Assembly: GCA_902583645.1 (NCBI GenBank)
Contig: CACHWQ010000001.1
Location: 31,966 to 95,965 of the forward strand
Origin: an uncultured Pelagibacteraceae bacterium
Lineage (GTDB): Bacteria; Pseudomonadota; Alphaproteobacteria; Pelagibacterales; Pelagibacteraceae
DNA length: 64,000 bases
Direction: 5' to 3'
Position 1 is the stretch's first letter. Each line of letters starts with the position of its first letter. The notes below the pieces were generated by a model. That model saw nothing but the letters and a program-made list of their open reading frames with translations. It was not told the DNA's origin and ran no database searches. Of this stretch, positions 36,716 to 47,959 are shown piece after piece. The position numbers and the translations under genes were made by a program.

Positions 36716-38521
36716 CTATTCTTTATTAATTTTTAAAACACCTATAAATGCTTCTTGAGGTATTTCTACTTTTCCAAACTGCTTTGATCTTGCTTTACCT
36801 TTTTTTTGTTTATCCAACAATTTTCGCTTTCTATCACGCGCTCCTCCTCCATGTATTTTAGTCAATACATCTTTTTTAAAACCTTTTATTGTTTCTCTAG
36901 CAATAATTTTTCCCCCTATCGCTGCTTGAATAGGTATCATAAAATTGTGTCTTGGTATTAGATCTTTCAGTTTTTCACATACTTCTCTGCCAATAGTTTG
37001 GGCAAAATCTTTGTGCACCATCATTGCTAATGCATCTACAGGCTCTGTGTTTACCAATATTGACAATTTAACTAAATCTCCCTCTTTATGGTCAATTATC
37101 TCGTAGTCAAAGCTAGCGTATCCACTTGTAATTGATTTAAGTCTGTCATTAAAATCAAAGACAACTTCATTTAGAGGTATTTCATAATTTAAAACCGCTC
37201 TATTTCCTGAATAATTTAAATTTGTTTGTACACCTCTTTTACTTTGGCATATTTTTATAATTGATCCAAGATACTGGTCTGGAGTTATTATTGTAGCTTT
37301 TATCCATGGCTCCTCTATTAATTTAATCGATGTAGGATTTGGTAAATTTGATGGATTTTGTAAGTCAGTAATTTTACCATTATTTAAATGAACTTTATAA
37401 ACAACTCCTGGAGTAGTTGTTAAAAGATTTATATCAAATTCCCTCTCCAGTCTTTCAGTTATAATTTCTAAATGTAAAAGCCCGAGAAATCCACACCGAA
37501 AACCTAAGCCTAAAGCCGAGGAAGATTCTGGCTCATAAGAAAAACTTGAGTCGTTTAGCTTAAGTTTAGCTAAACCATCTTTTAATTTCTGATATTCAGA
37601 GCTGTCCACTGGAAATAGGCCACAAAATACAACTGGTTTGCTTGGCTTAAATCCTGGTAAAGCTTGTTTTAAGGGTTTGGATGTTTCGCAAATTGTATCA
37701 CCTACTTTAGTTTCAGATAAGTTTTTGATACCTGTGATTATAAAACCTATCTCACCAGAGTTTAACTCCTCTACATCTTTGGGTTTTGGGGTAAAAACGC
37801 CTACTTTTTCAACAACATATTCTTGATCTGTTGACATCATTTTAATTTTCATATTTTTAGTAATTTTTCCGTCTATAACTCTTACAAGAGTAACAACTCC
37901 TAAATAGGAGTCGTACCAACTATCTACCAAAAGACATTTAAGATCATCATTTTTGTTGCCCTTTGGGGGAGGTAAGATTTTAATAATTTTCTCTAAAATT
38001 TCGTCTATGCCTTCACCAGTTTTTCCTGAACATGGCACAGCATTTAATGTTTCAATACCAATTACATCTTCTATTTGATTTTTTGTTTTGTCTATTTCTG
38101 AAGCTGGTAAATCAATTTTATTGAGAACTGGAATTATCTCATGATCAATTTCCATTGCTTGGTAAACATTTGCAAGTGTTTGTGCTTCTACTCCTTGAGT
38201 ACTATCTACAATTAATATTGATCCTTCACATGCATAGAGAGATCTGCTTACCTCATAACTGAAGTCTACATGTCCTGGTGTATCTATAATATTTAAAATA
38301 AAATTTTTTCCCTCTTTTGATTTATAATTTAATTTCACGGTTTGAGCTTTAATAGTAATGCCTCTTTCTCTCTCAATATCCATGGAGTCAAGAACTTGTT
38401 CTTTCATCTCTCGTTCTGTTAATCCTCCACACCTATGAATTATTCTGTCTGCTATTGTAGATTTTCCATGATCGATATGCGCGATAATTGCAAAATTTCT
38501 TATATTATCAATTGTAGACAT
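36716..38521 (-). CDS. lepA: elongation factor 4
   Basis: 601-aa translational GTPase LepA/EF4. G1 is AHIDHGKST, then [28 protein letters not shown] (G3), NKIDLP (G4) and SGKTGEG. The C-terminal part has the LepA-specific [38 protein letters not shown]. Complete. It lies 3 nt downstream of pheT at the end of the translation-gene run. Confidence 0.98.
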   Translation of the reverse strand: MSTIDNIRNFAIIAHIDHGKSTIADRIIHRCGGLTEREMKEQVLDSMDIERERGITIKAQTVKLNYKSKEGKNFILNIIDTPGHVDFSYEVSRSLYACEGSILIVDSTQGVEAQTLANVYQAMEIDHEIIPVLNKIDLPASEIDKTKNQIEDVIGIETLNAVPCSGKTGEGIDEILEKIIKILPPPKGNKNDDLKCLLVDSWYDSYLGVVTLVRVIDGKITKNMKIKMMSTDQEYVVEKVGVFTPKPKDVEELNSGEIGFIITGIKNLSETKVGDTICETSKPLKQALPGFKPSKPVVFCGLFPVDSSEYQKLKDGLAKLKLNDSSFSYEPESSSALGLGFRCGFLGLLHLEIITERLEREFDINLLTTTPGVVYKVHLNNGKITDLQNPSNLPNPTSIKLIEEPWIKATIITPDQYLGSIIKICQSKRGVQTNLNYSGNRAVLNYEIPLNEVVFDFNDRLKSITSGYASFDYEIIDHKEGDLVKLSILVNTEPVDALAMMVHKDFAQTIGREVCEKLKDLIPRHNFMIPIQAAIGGKIIARETIKGFKKDVLTKIHGGGARDRKRKLLDKQKKGKARSKQFGKVEIPQEAFIGVLKINKE

Positions 38522-38524
38522 TGT

Positions 38525-40933
38525 TTACGATCTTACTTTTGCACCAGATTTTGTCTCAACTGTTGAAATAATTAATTTATTAATTTTTTCTAAATCATGA
38601 TCATTTAATGATTTTTCCATAGATTGAATCGTAACATTTAAAGCAATCGATTTTTTACCAGATGGAATATTTTCTCCCTCATATAAATCAAAAACTTTTA
38701 CATCTCTTATTAAACTATTATCTATCTCTGAAATAATTTTAACTAATTCTTGAACTTTAAAATTTTTATCTATGATAAATGCAAAATCTCTTTCTGATTT
38801 TTGAAAATCTGAAAATTGATATTTCATTTTTTGATCTTTTAGTTTGTCTTTACTCATTTTAATTCTATCAAGATATATTTCGAATAATACAAGTGCTTCT
38901 GTTTTGATTTCTAATTTTTGTAAAATATTTGGATGAAGTTCCCCAAAGTAAGCAATCGGGATTCTTTCATCAAGGTTTTGATTTATAGATCCTGATTTAC
39001 CTGGATGATAATAGCTTGGCGCCTTAGATGTTATGTTAAATTTATTTTGATCAAGCCCTATTTCACCTAAGCTTTGAATTGTATCTCTCTTGGCGTCAAA
39101 AACATCTAATTTTCTGTCTTTTTCTATCCAATTAAGTCTAGATACTAGTCCTGATCTCAATGCACCGATTACTATCTCTTGTTGACCAGGTTTATTTCCA
39201 TAAAATGCGGGTCCAATTTCAAATAATGATATATCCTTTATATCTCTATCGAGATTTTTCTTTAAATAAAACAACAAGTTTGAAAAAATTGAGCTTCTCA
39301 AGACATTCAAATCAGAACTTATTGGATTTACTATTTCCACACCTTGTTTTTCTTCTTTAAGCATGTCGTTTATACGTGAATCTGTAAATGACCAAGTTAT
39401 AGTTTCATAATAGCCTTTAGAGGCTACAGATCTTTGTAAAAGATGGAATAATTTTTGTTGTTTATTAAGTGTTGGTTTTTTTCTAGTTTTCTCAGGTATC
39501 TCCGTTTTGATTTTATCGTAACCTTTAATTCTTACTATTTCCTCCACAATATCTATTGCTTGAGCTATATCATGCCTCCAGGACGGCACTGTAAGATTTA
39601 GATGTTCTCTATTTGGTTTTACCAAAAAACCTAAATCTTTTAATATTTTAATCATTTCATTACTTTTAATTTCAAATCCAGTAATTTGTTTAAACAAATT
39701 TAGTGGAAACTTTACATTTATATTTTTAAATTTTTCATTTTTTACAACATCTATTTTACTAACAGTTCCGCCACAGATTTTTTGAATTAATTCTGCAGCT
39801 TTAATAAGTCCCTCCTCTATTGAATTAGGATCTATTCCTCTTTCAAATCTAAATTTAGCATCCGTATCAAGTCCAAGCCTTTTAGATGTTGATCTTATTG
39901 ATTTTGGTTCAAAATATGCTGATTCTAAAAGAATATTTGTTGTTCCTAATTCTGTTCCAGACTTAGTGCCACCAATAATTCCTCCAAGACCTAAAACACC
40001 TAAATTATCAGATATAACACACATGCCTTCGTCTAATATGTATTTTTTATTATCTAAAGCATCTAATTTTTCGCCTTTTTTAGAATTTCTTACAATAATA
40101 CCCTTATCAATTTTATCTGCATCATATGCATGAAGTGGCCTATTTAGGTCTATCATTACATAATTAGTTATATCGACTACCGCTGAGATGGGCTTTTGGC
40201 CTAAAGATAATATTTTATCTTTAAGCCATTTTGGACTTTCTGTATTCTTTATTCCTTTAATTAAACAACTACCAAATGAAGTGCATCCTTGATTTTTCTC
40301 TTTTGTAATTTTTACCTTGATTTTCTGTGGACCTGAGAATTTAATTTTATATAATTTTTTTTGTTTAAGTTTGCCAGCACCAGCTGCTGCTAAATCCCTC
40401 GCTACACCTTTTACTCCAAGACAATCAGCTCTATTTGGAGTTATTGAAAGATCTATAACTTTAGGGCCACTATTTTTAAAATATTTTTTTCCTATCTGGT
40501 TGCCATATTTTTTTACATTTAAATCTATTATCCCTTCACTCTCATTTGATATATTTAATTCTGACTCAGAACAAAGCATTCCATATGAGGTTACTCCTCT
40601 AATCTTGCTAACTGATAATTTCAATTGATTTTTAGGAATGATTGTTCCTGGTGGAGCATATACAGTATATAAATTATTTTTTGCATTTGGTGCACCGCAA
40701 ACAACTTTTACTGTTTCACTTTTTCCTATATCAACGTCACATAATCTTAATCTATCTGCATTTGGGTGTTTTTCTGCATTTACAATTTTAGCTACAATAA
40801 AATCATCAAATTCAGATGTCTGATTTTCAAAACTTTCAACTTCTAAACCTATGTTTGTTAATTTATCAATAATCTTATGATCGTTTAACTTTGTATCTAA
40901 ATGATCTTTCAACCAATCAACCGCAAATTTCAT
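38525..40933 (-). CDS. pheT: phenylalanine--tRNA ligase beta subunit
   Basis: 802-aa beta subunit of the heterotetrameric PheRS. Domains in order: EMAP/OB-type tRNA-binding domain ([29 protein letters not shown], residues about 43-71), B3/B4 editing domain with [10 protein letters not shown] and [19 protein letters not shown]5 domain, catalytic-like class II domain, and the C-terminal FDX-ACB anticodon-binding domain ([16 protein letters not shown]). Its ATG overlaps the pheS stop by 4 bp. Confidence 0.97.
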   Translation of the reverse strand: MKFAVDWLKDHLDTKLNDHKIIDKLTNIGLEVESFENQTSEFDDFIVAKIVNAEKHPNADRLRLCDVDIGKSETVKVVCGAPNAKNNLYTVYAPPGTIIPKNQLKLSVSKIRGVTSYGMLCSESELNISNESEGIIDLNVKKYGNQIGKKYFKNSGPKVIDLSITPNRADCLGVKGVARDLAAAGAGKLKQKKLYKIKFSGPQKIKVKITKEKNQGCTSFGSCLIKGIKNTESPKWLKDKILSLGQKPISAVVDITNYVMIDLNRPLHAYDADKIDKGIIVRNSKKGEKLDALDNKKYILDEGMCVISDNLGVLGLGGIIGGTKSGTELGTTNILLESAYFEPKSIRSTSKRLGLDTDAKFRFERGIDPNSIEEGLIKAAELIQKICGGTVSKIDVVKNEKFKNINVKFPLNLFKQITGFEIKSNEMIKILKDLGFLVKPNREHLNLTVPSWRHDIAQAIDIVEEIVRIKGYDKIKTEIPEKTRKKPTLNKQQKLFHLLQRSVASKGYYETITWSFTDSRINDMLKEEKQGVEIVNPISSDLNVLRSSIFSNLLFYLKKNLDRDIKDISLFEIGPAFYGNKPGQQEIVIGALRSGLVSRLNWIEKDRKLDVFDAKRDTIQSLGEIGLDQNKFNITSKAPSYYHPGKSGSINQNLDERIPIAYFGELHPNILQKLEIKTEALVLFEIYLDRIKMSKDKLKDQKMKYQFSDFQKSERDFAFIIDKNFKVQELVKIISEIDNSLIRDVKVFDLYEGENIPSGKKSIALNVTIQSMEKSLNDHDLEKINKLIISTVETKSGAKVRS

Positions 40934-41997
40934 CTACTCAATCCCCTATAGTTCGAAGGAACATCAAGAGGATCAAATCCAAAATGACTTATCCACCTAT
41001 AATCTGTTTCGAAGAAAGCTCTCAAATCATTTATTCCATATTTTAGCATTGCCAATCTATCTATACCTATGCCAAATGCATAACCTTGATACTTCGAAGC
41101 ATCTACTTTTACGTTTTTTAAAACATTTGGATGGACCATTCCACAGCCTAAAATTTCTAACCATTTATCGCCCTCTCCAATAATTATTTTTCCATCTTTT
41201 AATTGGTAACCTATATCGACCTCTGCCGATGGTTCTGTAAATGGGAAATGACTTGGTCTAAACCTCATTTTAATTTTGTCTACTTCAAAGAATTCTTTTA
41301 TAAAATGATTTAGACATCCTTTTAAATGTCCCATATTAATATTTTTATCAATGTGAAGACCTTCTACTTGATGAAACATTGGAGCGTGTGTTTGATCACT
41401 GTCAGATCTATAAGTTCTGCCTGGTGCAATTATTTTAAATGGAGGTTTACCTTTCATCATAGTTCTTACTTGCACTGGGGAAGTATGAGTCCTCAATAAA
41501 AATTCTTTTTTATGATCTAAATAAAAAGTATCGTGCATGTCTCTTGCTGGATGGTTATCTGGTGTATTGAGTGCGGTAAAATTATTATATTCATTCTCAA
41601 CATCAGGACCTTCCTCGACACTGAAACCTATTTCTGAAAATATTGACGATATTTCATCAATAACTTGTGACACTGGGTGTATTTTACCTTGAACAAAACT
41701 TCTTTCTGGCAAGGTTACATCAACTTTTTCATTTTGAAGTCTTGAATTAATTTGTTCAACTTCAAAATCCTTAATTTTTTTTTCAATTACAGTTTGAATT
41801 TCGTCCTTTGCTGAGTTCAGTTCAGATGCAAATTTTTTTCTTTCATCTGATGAAATATTCGATATTTTTTTAAATTCATTTGTAATTTTTCCATTTTTAC
41901 CGAATAATTCTGACTTAATTTGATTTAAATAATCAAGACTTTTATTTTCTTTAAGTTTTTTAAGATACTCTTCTTTGATTTTTAAAATATCAGACAT
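40930..41997 (-). CDS. pheS: phenylalanine--tRNA ligase alpha subunit
   Basis: 355-aa catalytic subunit of PheRS. Motif 2 region [61 protein letters not shown]; and motif 3 [18 protein letters not shown]. The N-terminal coiled coil (residues 1-90) binds tRNA. It follows rplT by 43 nt. No tRNA-like or attenuator leader could be recognised in that short gap. Confidence 0.98.
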   Translation of the reverse strand: MSDILKIKEEYLKKLKENKSLDYLNQIKSELFGKNGKITNEFKKISNISSDERKKFASELNSAKDEIQTVIEKKIKDFEVEQINSRLQNEKVDVTLPERSFVQGKIHPVSQVIDEISSIFSEIGFSVEEGPDVENEYNNFTALNTPDNHPARDMHDTFYLDHKKEFLLRTHTSPVQVRTMMKGKPPFKIIAPGRTYRSDSDQTHAPMFHQVEGLHIDKNINMGHLKGCLNHFIKEFFEVDKIKMRFRPSHFPFTEPSAEVDIGYQLKDGKIIIGEGDKWLEILGCGMVHPNVLKNVKVDASKYQGYAFGIGIDRLAMLKYGINDLRAFFETDYRWISHFGFDPLDVPSNYRGLSR

Positions 41998-42040
41998 TAA
42001 TGTAGAATATTTCTTAGTCTAAGAAAAACAATAGAGAAGA

Positions 42041-42397
42041 TTAGTTTAATGCTGCTTGAGCCTTTTTAACTATAGTTTTAAAAGCCTCTGGGTTATCATA
42101 TGCTATTTCTGCTAGAATTTTTCTATCAAGTTTAATACCGGATTTATTAAGTCCATTGATAAATTTTGAATAAGTTAAGCCTTCAGATCTAACTCCTGCA
42201 TTAATTCTCTGTATCCACAAAGACTTAAATTCTCTTTTTTTATTTCTTCGATCTCTGTAAGCATATTGCATTGCTTTTTCCATTGCCTGTCTCGCAACTC
42301 TGATAGTATTTTTTCTTCTTCCCCACTGACCTTTTACTGCTTTAAAAACTTTCTTATGCTTAGCTCTACTTGTTACACCTCTTTTTACTCTAGCCAT
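42041..42397 (-). CDS. rplT: 50S ribosomal protein L20
   Basis: 118-aa ribosomal assembly protein. Starts [20 protein letters not shown] and continues with [47 protein letters not shown], near consensus. L20 also regulates its own operon in other bacteria. It is 2 nt after rpmI in the usual infC-rpmI-rplT order. Confidence 0.98.
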   Translation of the reverse strand: MARVKRGVTSRAKHKKVFKAVKGQWGRRKNTIRVARQAMEKAMQYAYRDRRNKKREFKSLWIQRINAGVRSEGLTYSKFINGLNKSGIKLDRKILAEIAYDNPEAFKTIVKKAQAALN

Positions 42398-42399
42398 AC

Positions 42400-42606
42400 T
42401 TATCCTCTTAAATTATATGGCATATAAGATTTTACAATTTTACCATCTTGTTTTGCCATTATAGTTGTACCTCTTTGTTTTCTTATTTGTGAATTTGTTC
42501 TTTTTATCATACCGTGTCTTTTACCAGCTTGCGGCATTACTACCTTTCCCCTTGCTGTTATCTTAAATCTTTTTTTTGCTGAGCTTTTAGTTTTTAATTT
42601 TGGCAT
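42400..42606 (-). CDS. rpmI: 50S ribosomal protein L35
   Basis: 68-aa ribosomal protein: [21 protein letters not shown], the HGMIKR segment, and a C-terminal YMPYNLRG. Normal length. It is 53 nt after infC and 2 nt before rplT. Confidence 0.97.
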   Translation of the reverse strand: MPKLKTKSSAKKRFKITARGKVVMPQAGKRHGMIKRTNSQIRKQRGTTIMAKQDGKIVKSYMPYNLRG

Positions 42607-42659
42607 ACGTGGGCGATTTTATACAAATATTATAATTAATTTACAACATAAATTATTGG

Positions 42660-43205
42660 TTATAATGGCTGGATTACCATTATCATCTGCTTTCCATCAA
42701 ATTTAGGCTGAAGTTCTATTTTTCCAACAGAAGACATGTCTGTTTTAATTTTTTCCATTAGCTCATTTCCAAGATGGGTATGCTGCAGTTCTCTTCCTTT
42801 AAATCTAATTGTAAATTTTACTTTGTCCCCTTTAGTGAGAAACTTTTGAGCGTTTTTTATTTTAAATGAATAATCGTGAACTTCTGTGACAGGTCTTAAT
42901 TTAATTTCTTTTAAATCTACTTTTTTTTGTTTTTTTTTTGCTTTATTTGCTTTTTTTTGCGCATCATATTTAAATTTACCCATATCCATGATTTTGCAAA
43001 CTGGAGGTTTGGCATTAGGTGAAATCTCTATTAAGTCCAATCCCTCTTCTCTTGCAATTGAAATTGCTTCAGTTGTATTTAAGATTCCTAAGTTTTCACC
43101 ATCACTAGAAATTACCTGAACTTCTGAAGAATAAATTCTATTATTAGACCTTGGGCCTCTATCTTTAGTTCTTCTCTGGAAATAATTTTTTTTATGATCT
43201 GCCAC
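42660..43205 (-). CDS. infC: translation initiation factor IF-3
   Basis: 181-aa IF-3, which prevents subunit joining and proofreads initiator tRNA. N-domain: RSNNRIYSSEVQVISSDGENLGILNTTEAISIAREEGLDLIEISPNAKPPVCKIMDMGKFKY. C-domain: EIKLRPVTEVHDYSFKIKNAQKFL and FRGRELQHTHLG. A GTG start at 43205 is used, following the thrS stop with no gap. Some infC genes use rare AUU starts for autoregulation; here GTG is at least non-standard. Confidence 0.97.
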   Translation of the reverse strand: MADHKKNYFQRRTKDRGPRSNNRIYSSEVQVISSDGENLGILNTTEAISIAREEGLDLIEISPNAKPPVCKIMDMGKFKYDAQKKANKAKKKQKKVDLKEIKLRPVTEVHDYSFKIKNAQKFLTKGDKVKFTIRFKGRELQHTHLGNELMEKIKTDMSSVGKIELQPKFDGKQMIMVIQPL

Positions 43206-45125
43206 TTAATTTGGGGATACTTGATTTAATGCAGAATATTTTTTAATAAAGTCTTTGAGTTTCATGTTTTCTTGTTTTTTATTATCTAATTGTCTTATAG
43301 TTACACTGTCACTGTCAACTTCTTTTTTACCACAAATTAGTAAAACTGGCACTTTAGTCAAAGAATGTTCTCTAATTTTGTAATTAAGATTATGATTTTT
43401 TAAATCTACTTCACAATTTAATCCTTCATCTCTAAGTTTGTTGGCTACATCTGTAGAGTATTTATCAAATTCATCTGAGACTGGTATTACAACTATTTGA
43501 AGAGGACTAATCCAAAATGGAAGTTTACCTGCATAGTTTTCAATCAGAATTCCAATGAATCTTTCTAATGATCCAAAAAGCGCCCTATGAAGCATTACTG
43601 GAACTTTTTTTGTTCCATCTTTGTCAACAAATGAAGCGCCCAATCTTTCAGGTAAGTTTAAATCTACTTGTAAAGTTCCACATTGCCAATCTCTTCCTAT
43701 TGCGTCTCTTAATACAAATTCAATTTTTGGACCATAAAATGCCCCTTCGCCTTTATTAATCGTGTATTCTAACTTAGTTGCCTTCACAGCGTCTAGTAAA
43801 GCTGCTTCAGATTTATCCCATACTTTATCGTCCCCAACCCTCACCTCGGGTCTATCTGAATATTTTAATATTACGTTTTTAAAACCTAAATCTTTGTAAA
43901 TATCTAATATCAAGTTTGTTACACTTAAAGACTCTTCTGTAATTTGTTCCTCTGTACAAAAAATATGAGCATCGTCTTGGGTAAATGCCCTGACTCTCAT
44001 TAGCCCATGTAAAGCTCCTGAGGGTTCATATCTGTGCACTTTTCCAAATTCAGACATTTTTAAAGGTAAATCTCTATAACTCTTTAATCCTTGATTAAAA
44101 ACTTGTACACATCCGGGGCAATTCATTGGTTTAATTGCAAATACTTTTTCATCTGGAGTAATTGAAGTATACATGTGTTCTCCAAATTTATCCCAGTGAC
44201 CAGACTTCTCCCAAAGAGATCTATCTAAAATTTCTGGTGTATTTATTTCTTTATATCCAGCTTTTTTCTGCCTATCTCTCATATAATCAATAAGCTTTTG
44301 AAATAAACTCCATCCTCTTTCATGCCAGAAAACTGATCCTGGACTTTCTTCTCTGAAATGAAAAAGATTCATTTCTTTTCCAAGCTTTCTGTGATCTCTT
44401 TTTTCAGCCTCTTCTATTCTTTTAAGATATGTTTCTAAGTCTTTTCGATTGGCCCAGCCAGTTCCATAAATTCTTTGAAGCATTTCATTTTTTGAGTCGC
44501 CACGCCAGTATGCTCCTGAAACTTTTGTCAATTTAAAAGCTTTGCCAATTTTTCCAGAGGATTCTAAGTGTGGGCCTCTACATAAATCATGCCAAGTATC
44601 ACCATGATGATAAATTGTAAGTTCCTCATTTTTAGGTATACTTTCAATTATTTCAGCTTTATATTTTTCACCAATTTTTTTAAAATGACTAATTGCTTTT
44701 TCTCTTTCCCATACTTCTCTTTTTGTTTTCACATCTTTGTCAACTATGTCTGACATTCTCTTTTCAATTTTACTCAAATCCTCACTTGTAAAAGGTTCCT
44801 TCCTCGCAAAATCATAGTAAAAACCGTTTTCAATTACTGGACCGATAGTTACCTGTGTTCCTGGATATAATTCTTGTACAGCCATAGCCATTATATGAGC
44901 GGTGTCATGTCTGATAACTTCTAATCCCTCAGGATCCTTAGATGTAAAAATTTTTACAGAACTATCCTCTTTAATAGTATGGTATAAATCTCTTAGTTCT
45001 CCATTTACACTCATTATTAGAGCTTGCTTTGCCAGTGATTTACTTATTTTTTCCGCAACCTCAGAACCAGTTACAGGTTTATCAAACTTTATTGTTTTTC
45101 CATCCGGTAGTGTGATATTTGCCAT
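43206..45125 (-). CDS. thrS: threonine--tRNA ligase
   Basis: 639-aa class II synthetase. Domains: TGS (residues 1-60), the SAD editing domain with HDTAHIMAMAVQELYPG and HHGDTWHDLCRGPH (zinc-binding His/Cys editing site), catalytic core with AIKPMNCPGCVQVF (zinc Cys), LPLKMSEFGKVHRYEPSGALHGLMRVRAFTQDDAHIF (motif 2), and the C-terminal anticodon-binding domain. Complete. It is upstream of infC and 1 bp from the glycosyltransferase gene. Confidence 0.98.
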   Translation of the reverse strand: MANITLPDGKTIKFDKPVTGSEVAEKISKSLAKQALIMSVNGELRDLYHTIKEDSSVKIFTSKDPEGLEVIRHDTAHIMAMAVQELYPGTQVTIGPVIENGFYYDFARKEPFTSEDLSKIEKRMSDIVDKDVKTKREVWEREKAISHFKKIGEKYKAEIIESIPKNEELTIYHHGDTWHDLCRGPHLESSGKIGKAFKLTKVSGAYWRGDSKNEMLQRIYGTGWANRKDLETYLKRIEEAEKRDHRKLGKEMNLFHFREESPGSVFWHERGWSLFQKLIDYMRDRQKKAGYKEINTPEILDRSLWEKSGHWDKFGEHMYTSITPDEKVFAIKPMNCPGCVQVFNQGLKSYRDLPLKMSEFGKVHRYEPSGALHGLMRVRAFTQDDAHIFCTEEQITEESLSVTNLILDIYKDLGFKNVILKYSDRPEVRVGDDKVWDKSEAALLDAVKATKLEYTINKGEGAFYGPKIEFVLRDAIGRDWQCGTLQVDLNLPERLGASFVDKDGTKKVPVMLHRALFGSLERFIGILIENYAGKLPFWISPLQIVVIPVSDEFDKYSTDVANKLRDEGLNCEVDLKNHNLNYKIREHSLTKVPVLLICGKKEVDSDSVTIRQLDNKKQENMKLKDFIKKYSALNQVSPN

Positions 45126-46279
45126 TAATTAAATAATTTTTTGTATTCTGAATAAGTATTTAAACACATTTTTTCAATATTAAATCTATTTATAACATTC
45201 TTTCTACCTTCTTTACCCATTAATTCCAGAGTTAAAGTGTCAAGATTTATAATCTCATTAATTTTTTTTGACAATGATTCTACATTTCCACTCTCAAATA
45301 ATATTCCAGTTTTATTGTCGATTATAGTTTCATTTGAACCCCCAATGTTACTAGCAATTATAGGTTTTTTCATTGATTGAGCCTCTACAGAAACTCTTCC
45401 AAAAGCCTCTGGTTCTATAGAGGATGAGATTACAATATCTGCTAACATATAAGCAGCTGGCATATATTCACAATTTTCAATGAACCTAAAATCATTAGTT
45501 AGATTGTACTGTTCAACTAATCTTTCAAGTTTTTTTTTATAGACTGTTCTGCCTTGGTCGTTGCCTAAGATAACTGCTGTAAAGTTCACATCTGAATTTA
45601 AATTTTTGAATTTGTTGATTGCCTCAATAAATAACTCTTGGCCTTTCCATGATGTCAACCTACCTGGTAAAAGAATTACCTTACTATTATCTTCTATTTG
45701 CCAAAGGGTTCTCAATTTACTAACACTATTTTTTTTTAGATTTTCTTGATCAAAATATTCAATATTTATACCTCTAAAAATAACAAGAAATTTTTTTTTT
45801 GAATTCAGGAACTTAAGATAATTTTCGTTTATATGTGAAAAAATAAAATTTGATCCAGCAATTAATAAGTCTGACCTTACCATGACAGAATTATAAAATT
45901 TTTTAATGTTAGTACTAAAATTATAAGTCCCATGAAAAGTTGTAACAAGTTTTCTAAATGTGAGCTTTGTTGCAATTAAACATGACCAGGCTGGCGCTCT
46001 ACTTCTAGCATGAACAATATTTATATTAAGGAATAATATAATTAAAGTTAAAATAATACTGTTTAATAATATTAAAATTGGATTTTTCGAGTGAACAGGT
46101 AGCTTAATTATTTTTACTTTTTTTTTGTCTACATACTTTAAAAGTTCTCCACCGCTCGTAGCTATATATGACTTGCAATTTTGTTCATACAAATAATGCG
46201 CTAAGTCATAACATCCAGTTTCTGCGCCACCAAAGCCCAATTTTGGTATAACTTGTAAAACTTTTATTTTAGAAGACAT
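45125..46279 (-). CDS. GT4-family glycosyltransferase
   Basis: 384-aa GT-B glycosyltransferase. N-domain: VIPKLGFGGAETGCYDLAHYL and VHARSRAPAWSCLIATKL; C-domain: VILLPGRLTSWKGQELFIEAI (donor-binding) and the E-x7-E signature SSIEPEAFGRVSVEAQSMKKPIIASNIGG. It probably builds lipopolysaccharide or another surface glycan. It lies immediately upstream of thrS, sharing one base, away from the main glycan cluster. Confidence 0.92.
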   Translation of the reverse strand: MSSKIKVLQVIPKLGFGGAETGCYDLAHYLYEQNCKSYIATSGGELLKYVDKKKVKIIKLPVHSKNPILILLNSIILTLIILFLNINIVHARSRAPAWSCLIATKLTFRKLVTTFHGTYNFSTNIKKFYNSVMVRSDLLIAGSNFIFSHINENYLKFLNSKKKFLVIFRGINIEYFDQENLKKNSVSKLRTLWQIEDNSKVILLPGRLTSWKGQELFIEAINKFKNLNSDVNFTAVILGNDQGRTVYKKKLERLVEQYNLTNDFRFIENCEYMPAAYMLADIVISSSIEPEAFGRVSVEAQSMKKPIIASNIGGSNETIIDNKTGILFESGNVESLSKKINEIINLDTLTLELMGKEGRKNVINRFNIEKMCLNTYSEYKKLFN

Positions 46280-46321
46280 TGTCTAATGTTATATATTAAG
46301 AAATTACTCTAATAAACTTTT

Positions 46322-47086
46322 ATGACAAAATATAAATACCTCAAAATAAAGAATAATCAGAAAATAAGATATTTAAGTAATAATTATACAAATAATCTTT
46401 ATGTTGTTTTCTTGCACGGTTTTATGTCTGATGTTGAGGGAGAAAAACCAAAAACTTTTTTAAGGTTCTGCAAAAAAAATAAAATTGGATTTATAGCAGT
46501 TGAATATTCTGGGCATGGAAAATCATCTGGCAAGTTTACGAGAGGAAATATTAGTAAATGGACTAATGATACCAGATTAGCTATCAAAAGATTAGTTAAA
46601 AAAAACAATTTTATATTAATAGGTTCAAGCATGGGTTCTTGGATATCTACAAACCAATTCAAATTTTTCTCAAAACAAATAAAAGGATTTATTGGTATTG
46701 GTTCTGCCCCTGAGTTTTTAGAGAGAGTTATGTGGAAAAAATTTTCGAAGAAAATGAAAAGAGAAACCATCAAAAATGGAGTTTATCATTTAAAACATGG
46801 TGAATATGAGTATCCTATTACTTTTCAACTCATTAAGGACGGAAGAAAAAATAAAGTATTGCACAAAAGAATAAGTTTAAAAATTCCAGTTACTTTATTC
46901 CATGGTAAAAAAGATGATACAGTTCCAGTAGTTTACTCACAGAAACTCCTTAAAGTTTTTAAATTTGCACAAAAAAAAATAGTCATAATAAAAAATGGTG
47001 ATCACAGCTTATTTAAAAAGCAGTTTAAGTTGAAAATTTTAAAAGAATTAAAAAATATTATTAAAAATTATAAAAATTCTAACTAA
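46322..47086 (+). CDS. alpha/beta hydrolase
   Basis: 254-aa alpha/beta-hydrolase-fold protein. Oxyanion-side HGFMSDVEGEK, nucleophile elbow GSSMGSW (Ser in GxSxG form), acid in HGKKDDTVPV and His in NGDHSLF. Acyl-group or ester substrate unknown; resembles serine aminopeptidase/monoacylglycerol-lipase-like hydrolases. Divergent from the GT4 gene and convergent, with a 4-bp overlap, with the epimerase-like gene. Confidence 0.88.
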   Translation: MTKYKYLKIKNNQKIRYLSNNYTNNLYVVFLHGFMSDVEGEKPKTFLRFCKKNKIGFIAVEYSGHGKSSGKFTRGNISKWTNDTRLAIKRLVKKNNFILIGSSMGSWISTNQFKFFSKQIKGFIGIGSAPEFLERVMWKKFSKKMKRETIKNGVYHLKHGEYEYPITFQLIKDGRKNKVLHKRISLKIPVTLFHGKKDDTVPVVYSQKLLKVFKFAQKKIVIIKNGDHSLFKKQFKLKILKELKNIIKNYKNSN

Positions 47087-47958
47087 GTAATTATTTTATT
47101 AATATGATTTAAACCTTCAACATATGTGGGAAATTTAAAGTCATAATTAAAAAACTCTTTTACTTTCTTGTTGCTTACCTTTTTGGAGTCATTGTAGAAA
47201 GCTTTTAACATTTCGCTTTCAATGTCCTCTAACTTTATTTCTTTTGGTTCAGGTAAATTTAAAATTTTTGCACCATATTTCATTACGTCTTCGGAGGATG
47301 TAGGTTTGTCATCTGAGACATTATAAACTTCACCTTTTTTAAATTTATTTAGTGATATAAATAATAAGTTTGCAATATCCTCAACATGTATTCTTGAAAA
47401 AAATTGATTTTTTTTTCTTATAATACTTCCATTACCTGATTTAATTCTTTCTAATACATTATTCTTATTTGAATAGATTCCTGACAATCTAAAAATTTGA
47501 AGTGGTATTTTATGTTCTTCATACATTTTAAGCCAACCATTCTCTACTGCCAATCTTTCAATGCCATTTTTGGATTTTGGTAAAGTTTCACTTTTTTCAT
47601 CTACCCACTCTCCCATATGATCTCCATAAACACTTGTTGCAGACAAATATGTTATCCACTTAATATTTTGACTAAGAAACTCTTTTGAAAAATATTTTAA
47701 AACTAAATCGTTTTTATCCTTTGGAGGTATGGATATTAAGAAATGGTCAGAATTATCTAATTCTTTAAATATATTTTTGTCTATCTTTTCGTTATTAAAT
47801 TCGAAATTTGAAATTTTTTGACCTAAAAAATCAATATCACCACTTGCCTGTCTAGTAGTTATTGAAATATTCAATTTATAATTTTCTGATATTAGCTTTT
47901 TAATAAATTCTTTAGCAACTTGTCCAAATCCAAAAAAAAAGATATTGAGTACTTTCAA
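47083..47958 (-). CDS. NAD-dependent epimerase/dehydratase-like protein
   Basis: 291-aa short, atypical extended-SDR protein. It starts IFFFGFGQVAKEFIKKL (Rossmann GxGxxA), has the catalytic-region ITYLSATSVYGDHMGEWVDEKS and IFRLSGIYSNKNNVLERI, and INRIHVEDIA-like FSRIHVEDIANLLF. It resembles YeeZ-type SDRs of unknown function. The Tyr-x-x-x-Lys pair is not in its classical form. It is 1 nt downstream of gltB. Confidence 0.8.
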   Translation of the reverse strand: MKVLNIFFFGFGQVAKEFIKKLISENYKLNISITTRQASGDIDFLGQKISNFEFNNEKIDKNIFKELDNSDHFLISIPPKDKNDLVLKYFSKEFLSQNIKWITYLSATSVYGDHMGEWVDEKSETLPKSKNGIERLAVENGWLKMYEEHKIPLQIFRLSGIYSNKNNVLERIKSGNGSIIRKKNQFFSRIHVEDIANLLFISLNKFKKGEVYNVSDDKPTSSEDVMKYGAKILNLPEPKEIKLEDIESEMLKAFYNDSKKVSNKKVKEFFNYDFKFPTYVEGLNHINKIIT

Positions 47959-47959
47959 T